Below the pieces are notes generated by a model. That model was not told the origin of the DNA, searched no databases, and was given only the letters and a program-made list of their open reading frames with translations. A stretch of DNA of 64,000 nt from CAVOOW01 sp963697675 (GTDB lineage: Bacteria > Actinomycetota > Actinomycetes > JACCUZ01): assembly GCA_963697675.1 (NCBI GenBank), contig CAVOOW010000004.1, forward strand, positions 62,001-126,000, in the 5' to 3' direction. Below, one piece after another: positions 46,374 through 55,402 of the stretch (the stretch's first letter is position 1; every line of letters begins with the position of its first letter). Position numbers and translations under genes: made by a program.

Positions 46374-47984
46374 GCACTTCGGGGGCCTCCTCGGGCGTCG
46401 TGCGGGTCACCACGACGCTGCCCGCTGCGGGGGACGAGCTGAACGGCGTGGCCAAGTCGCTCGTCGCCAAGGATGCGGACCTGTGGGGTCCAGAAGCCCG
46501 GCCGGAAGCCGCGGTCCGGCTCGGCTGGCTCGACCTGCCGGAGTCCTCGGAGGCGCTGCTCCCCCAGCTGCGGGCGCTGCACGAGCGTTTCACGTCGGCC
46601 GGCCTCGACCATGTCGTGCTCTGCGGCATGGGTGGCTCCTCGCTCGCGCCGGAGGTCATCACCCGCACTGCTGGGGCCGAGCTGACGGTGGTCGACAGCA
46701 CCGACCCGCACCAGGTCGGTGCGGCGCTGGCCGACCGGCTCGACCGGACGGTCGTCGTCGTGTCGTCCAAGAGCGGCGGCACGGTCGAGACGGACAGCCA
46801 CATGCGTGCGTTCGCGCACGCCTTCCGCGAGGCCGGCATCGACCCGGCGCAGCGCATCGTCATCGTGACCGACCCCGGCTCACCGCTGGAGGCGGTCGCG
46901 CGCGAGGCCGGCGAGGAGGTCGTGCTGGCCGACCCCAACGTCGGGGGCCGTTACAGCGCGCTGTCCGCGTTCGGGCTCACGCCGAGCCTGCTCGCCGGGG
47001 CCGACGTGGAGCGGCTGCTGGCCGATGCGCGGGTGCTCGCCGGTTCGCTCGGCGAGGACGAGGACAACCCGGGTCTCGAGCTGGGTGCGGCCATGGGCTA
47101 CGGCGCGATCGCCGGCCGGGACAAGCTGGTCATCGCCGACGCCGGCTCGGGCATCGTCGGGTTCGGCGACTGGGCCGAGCAGCTCGTCGCCGAGTCGACC
47201 GGCAAGCAGGGCAAGGGCATCCTGCCGGTCGTCGTCGAAGGGCGTCGACGCGCCGGGGTTCGTCGACGCGACGGCCCGACGCCCACCGCGTCGTGATCGG
47301 CAACGCACCGGCCGAGCTTCGACGGCACCGCCGTGTCCGGGTCGCTGGGTGCGCAGTTCCTGCTCTGGGAGTACGCGACCGCTGTCGCCGGGAAGATCCT
47401 CGGGATCAACCCGTTCGACCAGCCCAACGTCACCGAGTCGAAGGACAACACCAAGAAGCTGCTCGACGAGGCCGGCGACGGTCCGCTGCCGGAGGGCGAG
47501 CCGGCGCTGGTCGACGGCGACGTCGCGGTCTACGGCGACCTCGAGTCGCTCGGCGGGCCACAGAACCTGGCCGATGTCCTGTCTGCACTGCTGGCGAAGG
47601 TGCCCGACCGCGGCTATCTCGCGGTGATGGCCTACCTCGACCGGCATGGCGAGTCGGCGGCTGCCGGATCTGCGACCGCGTCTCGCGCGGCGCATCGACG
47701 GTCGAGCGACCACGTTCGGCTGGGCCCCCCGGTTCCTGCACTCGACCGGGCAGTTCCACAAGGGCGGTCCGCAGGTCGGCGTCTTCCTGCAGATCACCGG
47801 CGCCGTGGAGCGGGACGTGCCGGTTCCGGGTCGGCCCTACACGTTCGGCCGGCTGCAGATGGCACAGGCTCTCGGCGACCTGGGCGCACTCGTGGAGCGG
47901 CAGCGCCCCGTGCTGCGCCTGCACCTGCGTCGTCGCAGCGAGGGGCTAGCGCAACTGCTCGCGGCGAGCGAGGGCACGGCGTGA
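46370..47984 (+). CDS. pgi: Glucose-6-phosphate isomerase, four frame breaks
   Basis: Interconverts glucose 6-phosphate and fructose 6-phosphate, here in the bacterial form encoded with tal. Restored length about 536. Motifs: VVLCGMGGSSLAPEVITRTA (phosphate loop), VVVVSSKSGGTVETDSHMRA, FGDWAEQLVAESTGKQGKG, LGAQFLLWEYATAVAGKILG and INPFDQPNVTESKDNTKKLL, then FLHSTGQFHKGGPQVGVFLQ near the C-terminus with the active-site region. Breaks, each one extra base, lie at 47240-47242 (GGGC for GGC), about 47273, 47316 and 47660. The GTG start overlaps tal and the stop overlaps zwf. Confidence 0.9.
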
Positions 47985-49528
47985 CCGCTGAGACCGCCGC
48001 GCTGGGCCTGCGCGGCAACCCGCTGCGCGACCCTCGTGACCGGAGGCTGCCCCGGATCCCGGAGCCGTGCGCTCTGGTGGTGTTCGGGGTCACCGGCGAC
48101 CTGGCACACAAGAAGCTGATTCCCGCTGTCTACGACCTTGCCAACCGCGGGTTGTTGCCGCCCGGCTTCGCTCTGCTCGGCTTCGCGCGCCGGGACTGGG
48201 GTGACGGCGACTTCGCGGCGCTGGCACGCAAGGCCGCTGAGGAGGGCGCCCGCACCGGCTTCCGCGAAGACGTGTGGCGCCGGCTGGCCGACAGCATCCG
48301 ATTCGTGCCCGGGTCGTTCGACGACGACGACGCGTTCGACAGGCTGGCTCAGACGCTCGTCGACCTCGAGGAGACCCACGGCATCCAGGGCAACGCCGCG
48401 TTCTATCTGTCGATCCCGCCAGCGATGTTCCCGGTCGTGCTCAAGCAGATGCAGCGCACGAAGATGTCCGACAACGACGCACGCGGCGGCTGGCGGCGGG
48501 TGGTCGTCGAGAAGCCGTTCGGTCACGACCTGAAGAGCGCACGCGAGCTGAACACGTTGGTCGACAACGTGTTCACCTCCCAAGACGTGTTCCGCATCGA
48601 CCACTACCTCGGCAAGGAGACGGTGCAGAACCTGCTCGCTCTGCGCTTCGCCAACACGCTGTTCGAGCCGGTGTGGAACGGCAACTTCGTCGACTCCGTG
48701 CAGATCACCATGGCGGAGGACGTCGGCATTGGATCGCGCGCCGGCTTCTACGACACAGCGGGCGCCGCGCGCGACGTCCTACAGAACCACGTGCTCCAGC
48801 TCCTGGCGCTGACCGCGATGGAGGAGCCGGTGTCCTTCGACGCCGAGTCCATCCGCACCGAGAAGACCAAGGTGCTCGGCGCCATCTCCGTGCCCGAAGA
48901 CATGGAGACCTATGCCGTGCGCGGGCAGTACGGCGAGGGCTGGCTGGGCGGCGTCCGCGTGCCGGGATATCTCGACGAGCCCAACATCCCGAAGACATCG
49001 ACGACCGAGAGCTATGTCGCCGTACGCCTCGGCGTCGAGACACGACGGTGGGCCGGTGTGCCGTTCTACCTGCGCACCGGCAAGCGGCTGCCGCGGCGGG
49101 TCACGGAGATCGCGGTGATCTTCAAGAAGGCGCCGCACCTGCCGTTCGACAAGACCGACACCGAGGAGCTGGGCGCCAACCAGCTCGTGATCCGCGTGCA
49201 GCCCGACGAGGGCATCACCATGCGCATCGGCTCGAAGGTGCCGGGGTCGGCCATGGAGGTGCGCGACGTCTCCCTGGACTTCCTCTACGGCGAGGCGTTC
49301 ACCGAGTCGTCGCCCGAAGCCTATGAGCGGTTGCTGCTCGACGTGCTGCTCGGCGACGCGACGCTGTTCCCGCGCAACAAGGAGGTCGAGCTGTCCTGGG
49401 TGGTCGTCGATCCGCTCGAGGAGTTCTGGGCGGGCCAGAAGCCGGAGCTCTACCGGGCCGGCGAGTGGGGACCTGCCAAGGCCGACGACATGCTCGCCCG
49501 CGACGGTCGGGTCTGGAGGCGTCCCTGA
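47981..49528 (+). CDS. zwf: Glucose-6-phosphate 1-dehydrogenase
   Basis: A 515-residue enzyme oxidising glucose 6-phosphate to the lactone with NADP. The cofactor motif is VVFGVTGDLAHKKLIPAVYD, the active-site segment DVFRIDHYLGKETVQNLLAL with catalytic His, and the substrate/structural segments VVVEKPFGHDLKSARELN and TGKRLPRRVTEIAVIFKK. No frame break in 1.5 kb. The GTG at 47981 overlaps the pgi stop; the stop overlaps opcA (TGATG). OpcA, its assembly/activation partner, is encoded next. Confidence 0.95.
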   Translation: MTAETAALGLRGNPLRDPRDRRLPRIPEPCALVVFGVTGDLAHKKLIPAVYDLANRGLLPPGFALLGFARRDWGDGDFAALARKAAEEGARTGFREDVWRRLADSIRFVPGSFDDDDAFDRLAQTLVDLEETHGIQGNAAFYLSIPPAMFPVVLKQMQRTKMSDNDARGGWRRVVVEKPFGHDLKSARELNTLVDNVFTSQDVFRIDHYLGKETVQNLLALRFANTLFEPVWNGNFVDSVQITMAEDVGIGSRAGFYDTAGAARDVLQNHVLQLLALTAMEEPVSFDAESIRTEKTKVLGAISVPEDMETYAVRGQYGEGWLGGVRVPGYLDEPNIPKTSTTESYVAVRLGVETRRWAGVPFYLRTGKRLPRRVTEIAVIFKKAPHLPFDKTDTEELGANQLVIRVQPDEGITMRIGSKVPGSAMEVRDVSLDFLYGEAFTESSPEAYERLLLDVLLGDATLFPRNKEVELSWVVVDPLEEFWAGQKPELYRAGEWGPAKADDMLARDGRVWRRP

Positions 49529-50904
49529 TGAGCACGACCTTGTGGGACACCAACGGCGCCGAGATCGTCAAAGCCCTTTCCGCGGAACGCCGGGCCGCCG
49601 GTGCGCTGGCCTCGGGGCTGGCGCTGACCCTGGTCGTGGTCACCGACGAGAAAAACGTCACCGAGGCCGAGCACGCCGCGACGACCGCCGCGGCGGCCCA
49701 CCCCTGCCGCGTCCTGATCGTGGTGCGGCGCCGGCTGGACGCCGAGGACCGGCTCGACGCCGAGGTGCAGGTGGGCGGCCGCCTCGGTGCCAACGAGGCC
49801 GTGGTGATGCGCATGTACGGGCGGTTGTCCCTGCACGCCGAATCCGTCGTGCTGCCCCTGCTCGCCTCGGACGCTCCGGTTGTCACGTGGTGGCATCAGC
49901 AGCCGCCCGACCGGTTGGCCTACGACGCGCTCGGCGTGCTCGCAGACCGACGCGTGACCGACTGCGCGCTGGTCGACGAACCGTTGAAGGGGCTGCGCCG
50001 CCGGGCCAAGGACTATGCCCCGGGTGACACCGATCTGGCGTGGACCCGCACGACGCCGTGGCGCTCGCTGCTGGCTTCGGCGTTCGACGGCGGCTTGCCG
50101 CCGGCCACCTCGGCCGAGGTGCAGACCGAACGCGGCAACGCCAGCGCCGCCCTCATCTCCGGCTGGTTGCAGGCCCGGCTCGGCGTCCGGACCCGGGTGA
50201 CCGTGTCCGACGGGCCAGGGGTCACGGCCGTCGAAGTGCGCTTCGACGGCGGCGAACGGCTGCGAATCGACCGTCCCGACGGGCGGGTGGCCACCCTGTC
50301 GCGGACCGGGCGACCTGACCGGGCGCTCCCGCTCAAGCGGCGCGAGCTCGGCGACCTGATCGCCGAGGAGCTGCGCCGGCTCGACAGCGACGAGGTCTAC
50401 GCCGAGGCGCTCGGGCAGGTCACCGGCGAGCAGGGTCTGCACGAGCGACCGGCGATGCGCACGCACATCTGGCGTGACCCGGTGACCGGGGTGACGAAGA
50501 AGGCCCAGCCACGCAGGGCCCCTGCGAGCAAGCCCACACCGAAGGTCCCGGCCAAGGCGAAGGCAAAGGTCAGCCGGGACCAGCCCCTGACTGCCGCGAA
50601 GCCGGTAGTAACGAAGTCGGCGAAGAAGGGCACCGCAAAGTCGGTTGCCAGGTCGGCGGGCAAGTCGACAGCCAAGTCAGCCACCAAGTCCGCCACCAAG
50701 TCCGCCACCAAGTCAGCCACCAAGTCAGCCACCAAGTCAGCCACCAAGTCAGCGGCCAAGTCGGCGGCCAAGTCGGCGGCCAAGTCGACACGGCAGCCGG
50801 CGAGCAAGTCGGCATCGAAATCGGCGGCCAAGTCCCCCGCCAAGTCGGCAGCCAAGTCGGCCACGAAGTCCGGGCAGCGGGCCGGGAAGTCGAGGGCACG
50901 TTGA
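49528..50904 (+). CDS. opcA: OpcA glucose-6-phosphate dehydrogenase assembly protein with a Lys/Ser/Ala/Thr histone-like tail
   Basis: A 458-residue protein. Residues 1-323 are a normal OpcA: MSTTLWDTNGAEIVKALSAE, HPCRVLIVVRRRLDAEDRLD, VVLPLLASDAPVVTWWHQQP and RVTDCALVDEPLKGLRRRAK, to HIWRDPVTGVT. Residues 324-458 are an added basic tail of about 135 residues: a Lys/Pro/Ala-rich part (PTPKVPAKAKAKVSRDQP) and then regular Lys-Ser-Ala-Thr and Lys-Ser-Ala-Ala tetrapeptides, resembling the C-terminal tails of histone H1 or mycobacterial HupB. OpcA binds and regulates G6PDH in cyanobacteria and actinobacteria; nothing known explains such a tail. The stop overlaps pgl (TTGA). Confidence 0.93.
   Translation: MSTTLWDTNGAEIVKALSAERRAAGALASGLALTLVVVTDEKNVTEAEHAATTAAAAHPCRVLIVVRRRLDAEDRLDAEVQVGGRLGANEAVVMRMYGRLSLHAESVVLPLLASDAPVVTWWHQQPPDRLAYDALGVLADRRVTDCALVDEPLKGLRRRAKDYAPGDTDLAWTRTTPWRSLLASAFDGGLPPATSAEVQTERGNASAALISGWLQARLGVRTRVTVSDGPGVTAVEVRFDGGERLRIDRPDGRVATLSRTGRPDRALPLKRRELGDLIAEELRRLDSDEVYAEALGQVTGEQGLHERPAMRTHIWRDPVTGVTKKAQPRRAPASKPTPKVPAKAKAKVSRDQPLTAAKPVVTKSAKKGTAKSVARSAGKSTAKSATKSATKSATKSATKSATKSATKSAAKSAAKSAAKSTRQPASKSASKSAAKSPAKSAAKSATKSGQRAGKSRAR
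50662..50790. repeat. 12-bp tandem repeat encoding the OpcA tail
   Basis: Units such as AAGTCAGCCACC and AAGTCCGCCACC repeat in frame, then drift to AAGTCGGCGGCC. The regular DNA period shows growth by slippage; each unit adds Lys-Ser-Ala-Thr or a close variant. Confidence 0.9.
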
Positions 50905-51683
50905 CCACGCCAACGGTCCTGGTGCACCGCGACCCCGACGAGCTGGCCGCTGCGGTCGCTGCGCGGTTCATCACCCGGCTGACCGACGTGCAGGCCGCGC
51001 AGGGGTCCGCGTCGGTCGTGCTCACCGGCGGCACCATCGCCGCGCGTACCCAATCTGCCATCCGTGACTCCCCTGCGCGGGGCTCGATCGACTGGCGTGC
51101 GCTCGACGTGTGGTGGAGCGACGAGAGGTTCCTGCCGACGGGCGACCCGGAGCGCAACGAGACGCAGGTGCGGGCGGCGTTGCTCGACGCCGTGCCGCTC
51201 GACCCGGCCCGGGTGCACCCCATGCCGGCCACGGACGGCCCGGACGGTGACGACCCGGAGGCGGCGGCACAGCGCTATGCCAACGAGCTGGCGGCGGCTA
51301 CGCGGTACGAGGACCATGGCTCCGCGCCGACCTTCGACCTGCTGCTGCTCGGCGTGGGGCCGGACGGGCACATCGCCTCGCTGTTCCCTGACCGGCCAGC
51401 CGTCTATGAGACCGAGCGAACCGTCGTCGCCGTGCGCGGCGCACCGAAGCCGCCGCCGATCCGGCTCACGATGACCGCGCCCGTCATCTCCGGCGCCAAG
51501 GACGTCTGGCTGGTCGTCAGCGGCGCGGACAAGGCTCGAGCCGTCGCGCTGGCGCTGTCCGGGGCGGGTCCGACGCAGATCCCCGCGGCCGGCGCGTCCG
51601 GTCGGATGCGCACACTCTGGCTGCTCGATCGGGCGGCGGCGTCACAACTGCCCGCCGACCTCGCGCGCGCCGCATCCCCCTGA
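50901..51683 (+). CDS. pgl: 6-phosphogluconolactonase
   Basis: A 260-residue lactonase of the SOL/DevB type, hydrolysing the G6PDH product. Start TTG at 50901, overlapping the opcA stop. Motifs: SVVLTGGTIAARTQSAIRDS, VWWSDERFLPTGDPERNETQ (the conserved DER.v segment) and LLLLGVGPDGHIASLFPDRP with the catalytic His. Last gene of the tkt operon, so the block encodes the oxidative and non-oxidative pentose phosphate branches except Gnd and the epimerase/isomerase. Confidence 0.93.
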   Translation: MTTPTVLVHRDPDELAAAVAARFITRLTDVQAAQGSASVVLTGGTIAARTQSAIRDSPARGSIDWRALDVWWSDERFLPTGDPERNETQVRAALLDAVPLDPARVHPMPATDGPDGDDPEAAAQRYANELAAATRYEDHGSAPTFDLLLLGVGPDGHIASLFPDRPAVYETERTVVAVRGAPKPPPIRLTMTAPVISGAKDVWLVVSGADKARAVALALSGAGPTQIPAAGASGRMRTLWLLDRAAASQLPADLARAASP

Positions 51684-51780
51684 GCCGCGCCGCTGATCCG
51701 CCCCATCCCGCGATCGCCGCAGGGTTGCGGTCAGCTGAAATGAAGTCCCCAACGGTGGCGATGGGGTGCACAGTGTCGGC

Positions 51781-53161
51781 ATGACCTCGCCACCCGACGC
51801 CTTCACCGCAGCCCTCGACCGAGCCTCGGTCCACGCGCGCAGCTGGCTTGCCTCCCTGCCCGACCGGCCGGTGCCGCCACGGCGGCACGCCGACGAGATC
51901 GCGATCGATCTCGGCGGCCCTCTGCCAGAGGGTCCGACCTCGGCGGCCGACGTCGTTGATCTGCTGGCCGAGGGCGCGGAGCCGGGCCTGATGGCGATGC
52001 CGTCGGGACGGTTCTTCGGCTGGGTGATCGGCGGCACGCTGCCCGCCGCGCTGGCTGCGGACTGGTTGACGAGTGCGTGGGACCAGAACAGCGGGATGCG
52101 GTTCGCGACTCCCGGGCACGGTCGGCGCGGAGGAAGCGGCAAGTGCGTGGATCCTCGACCTGCTCGGCCTCCCCTCCAGCGCCGACGTCGGCTTCGTCAC
52201 CGGTGGCACCATGGCCAACTTCACCGGGTTGGCGGCCGGGCGGCAGAAGGTGCTCACCGACGTCGGCTGGGACCTCGATCGGTTGGGGCTCACGGGCGCC
52301 CCGCGGGTGCGGGTCCTGGCCGGCGCGGACCGGCACGGAACGATCGACCTCGCGCTGCGCTACCTCGGGCTCGGGGCCCCCACGCTCGTCGACGTCGACG
52401 ACCAGGGCCGGCTGCGCGTCGATGCGCTCGCCGAGGCACTGGCTGACGGTGTCGGTCCGACCCTCGTCTGCCTGCAGGCCGGCAACCTGCACTCCGGGGC
52501 GTTCGACCCGATCGGCGCCGCGACCGCGCTGGCGCACGAGCACGGTGCCTGGGTGCACATCGACGGTGCCTTCGGCCTCTGGGCTGGTGCATCGCCCCGC
52601 CTGCGGCACCTCGTCGCGGGGTACGAGACTGCCGACTCCTGGGCCACGGATGCGCACAAGACGCTCAACGTGCCCTATGACTGCGGCATCTCGATCGTGG
52701 CTCACCCGCCTGCGCTGCGATCGGCCATGGGCATGCACGCGAGCTACCTCGTGCACGACGAGGGCCCAGGGGACCCTCTGGAGAAGTCGCCGGAGCTGTC
52801 GCGCCGCGCACGCGGCGTGCCGGTGTGGGCCGCCCTGCGCTCGCTCGGCAGGTCCGGCGTCGAGGAACTGATCGACCGGCTCGTCGGACACGCGCAGGCG
52901 CTGGCCGACGGCATCGCTTCGATCGACGGCGCGGAGATCCTCAACGATGTCGTCTTCACCCAGGTCTGCCTGGGCTTCGGTGACGACGAGCGCACGCGCG
53001 AGGTGACCCGACGGCTGCTCGAGGACGGAGCCGTGTGGATGAGCGGGTCACGCTGGCGCGACCGCGACGTGCTGCGGATCTCGGTCAGCAACTGGTCGAC
53101 CGATGATGCCGACGTGGACACATCCATCGAGGCTGTCCGAAGAGCGGCAAAGCGCGACTGA
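51781..53161 (+). CDS. Group II PLP-dependent decarboxylase, one frame break
   Basis: Restored to about 459 residues. PLP Lys is in SWATDAHKTLNVPYDCGISI; the HxD-like Asp is in GAWVHIDGAFGLWAGASPRL; the N-terminal motif is MPSGRFFGWVIGGTLPAALA with SAWDQNSGM. The frame breaks at 52114-52116 (GGGC for GGC) and resumes TVGAEEAASAWILDLLGLPS. Group II enzymes decarboxylate glutamate, aromatic amino acids or diaminobutyrate; the closest look is to actinobacterial aspartate aminotransferase family decarboxylases of unknown substrate. ATG at 51781 chosen. Stands alone after pgl. Confidence 0.85.
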
Positions 53162-53236
53162 CCGTTGACCTCGGGAGGGTGCAGGCGTAGCGTCGGGTCG
53201 CCGATATAGGAAACCTTACTTACAGTTGGACGGTCG

Positions 53237-55402
53237 ATGATCCAGCGTGGCCTTGTCCTCGTCACAGCCCTGGTTCTCAGCGTCGCCGCAGCTCCCCTGC
53301 TGGCCGCTGGCGGCGCCGCCGGGTCATCGGGCCGCCAGGCCACCGCAGTCACCGCAACCGCGGTCACCTCAACCGCTGCCGCCGCGGCGCCGTCAGGCTT
53401 CGTACGAGCCGATCAGGTCGGCTACTTGCGACAAGAGACCAAGCTGGCCTACCTGATGACGACCACTGCCGCTCCCGGTCAGCACTTCATCGTTCGCAAC
53501 GCGTCCGGCAGGAGGGTGCTCGATGGGGTGGCCGGGGCGAGTCTGGGCAGCTGGAACGCCGCGTACCCCGCGGTCTATCCGCTCGACCTGAGCGGGCTGC
53601 ACGTACTCGGTGACTACACCGTCGACGTCGCGGGAGTGACGGGTGCTTCGGCAACGATCCGCGTAGCCAAGCAGGCGGAGCTGGGGCGTCCGCAACTACG
53701 AGATTTCGCGGCGTTCTTCCAAGCACAGCGCGACGGCGCGGATGTTGTCGCAGGCCCGCTGCAGCGCAAACCCTCGCACCTGCGCGACGCCAAGGCGACG
53801 GTCTACGCACGACGCCAAGGCGACGGTCTACGACTGGCCGACGTACGAAGACCCGGACAGCGACGTGATCGTGGGCAACGAGCTCAACCCGGTCGCGGGT
53901 CCGGTCAATGTGGCCGGCGGCTGGTTCGACGCCGGTGACTTCATCAAGTTCGCGCACACGACCGCATACGCCGACACGCTCTTGCTGCTGACGCAACGCC
54001 GGTCCGGAGCCGCGACGCCGCCGAGTCTGAAGGAGGAGATCCGCTTCGGACTGCGCTGGCTGCACAAGGCGTGGGACCCGCAGCACAACGCGGTCTACAT
54101 CCAGGTCGGCATCGGCTCGGGCAACCAGTCCGGCTCGTTCAACGGCGACCACGATGTCTGGCGGCTGCCGCAGCGCGACGACAAGCTCACGGGCAGGGCC
54201 AACCGCTATCTGCGCGACCGACCGGTCTTCGCAACCGACGCGCGACCAGGAAACCTCGCACCGAACCTGGCCGGCCGGATGGCGGCAACGTTCGCTCTCG
54301 CGGCACAGGTGGATGCCCGGTCCCACCCCGCCCGGGCGGCTCGGGAGCTGCGGACGGCAGCGGAGATCTTCGGCCGGGCCAAGACACACGACGTGCGACC
54401 CCAAGACGTCGTGACCGCGCTGCCGCACGCCTTCTATCCCGAGAGCTCCTGGCGCGACGACCTCGAGCTCGGAGCTGTCGAGCTGGCCCGCGCCGGATTC
54501 CTGCTCGGTGACCGACGATCGAGCGGCTGGCTCACCACCGCCGGTCACTGGGCACGCGCCTACATCCGCCAGGAGGCAGGGTCGGACACGCTGAACCTCT
54601 ATGACGTCAGCGCGATCGGGCACGCCGAGATCCTCAGCGCAGCCCGGCATCACCACGGCGATCTCGTCGTGACTCGTAGGCGGCTGCTCGGCGACCTCCG
54701 CGACCAGCTCGCGATCGGCCAGCGCCATGCCGCGAGCGATCCGTTCCGCGCCGGTGGGAACTACGACGACTTCGACGTCGCCTCCCACACGTTCGGGCTG
54801 ATCGCGACCGTCAAGCTGCGGAAGCTCGTCACCGGCACCCACCGCTATGACACGTTCGCGACCGAGCAGCGCAACTGGGTGCTGGGCGCAAACCCCTGGG
54901 GCACGACGATGGTCATCGGCGTCGGCAGCCAGTTCCCGCGGTGCCCTCAGCACGTTGTGGCCAACTTGTCGGGCGGTCGGGACGGGACACCTCCCGTGCT
55001 GCGGGGTGCCGTCGTCAACGGACCCAACTCGGTGGACCTGTTCAGCGACGGGCGCTCGGCGAGTTCTTCGACAACGCGCCCGCCTGCCCGTCCGACGGCC
55101 AGGATGTCTACGCGCAGTTCACCGGGCGCGGCAGCCAGTTCGTCGACGACGTGCGGTCGTGGATGACCGTCGAGCCCGCCATCGACTTCACCGCGACCGC
55201 CGCCCTGGCCTTCAGCTGGGCCCCGGCGGAATCGACCACGTTCAGCAGGGTTACGGACGGTTCGCAAGGCCTGCACGCCTTGCGAACCGTCCGCCGGCAT
55301 GGTGAACGTGGTCGATTCCCGGCGGAGGCAAACGTGGTCAACGGTCGTCAGCCGAGCAGGTCGACGTCGGCGAAGGTCCGGCCACCGGACAGCCGCGCAT
55401 AG
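53237..55402 (+). CDS. Secreted GH9 family glycoside hydrolase, two frame breaks
   Basis: Signal peptide (GLVLVTALVLSVAAAPLLAA), an Ala/Thr stretch, then an N-terminal Ig-like domain (FVRADQVGYLRQETKLAYLM) and the (alpha/alpha)6 catalytic domain. The catalytic Asp pair is in NVAGGWFDAGDFIKFAHTTA; the general acid Glu is probably in SWMTVEPAIDFTATAALAF; SQFPRCPQHVVANLSGGRDG is the usual His/Arg segment. The first break is a 25-bp tandem duplication at 53786-53833; the second, near 55049, looks like a lost G. A family A repeat begins at the natural C-terminus, so the frame runs on to 55402. Cellulose or another beta-glucan may be the substrate. Confidence 0.82.
53786..53833. repeat. 25-bp tandem duplication in the GH9 gene
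   Basis: GACGCCAAGGCGACGGTCTA occurs at 53786 and again at 53811, period 25. A 25-base duplication is eight codons plus one base, so it breaks the frame. Removing one copy gives DAKATVYDWPTYEDPDSD in one frame. Confidence 0.9.
55228..55319. terminator. Family A nested inverted repeat at the end of the GH9 gene
   Basis: Outer arms GGAATCGACCACGTTCA (55228-55244) and its complement (55303-55319); inner 17-bp arms CGGACGGTTCGCAAGGC (55254-55270) and its complement (55277-55293), loop CTGCAC. The outer arm matches the family A core TCGACCACGTTC; the inner stem differs from the other copies but stays paired. A further arm fragment, GCAAACGTGGTCAAC, follows at about 55328. It lies at a convergent junction. 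Confidence 0.75.
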
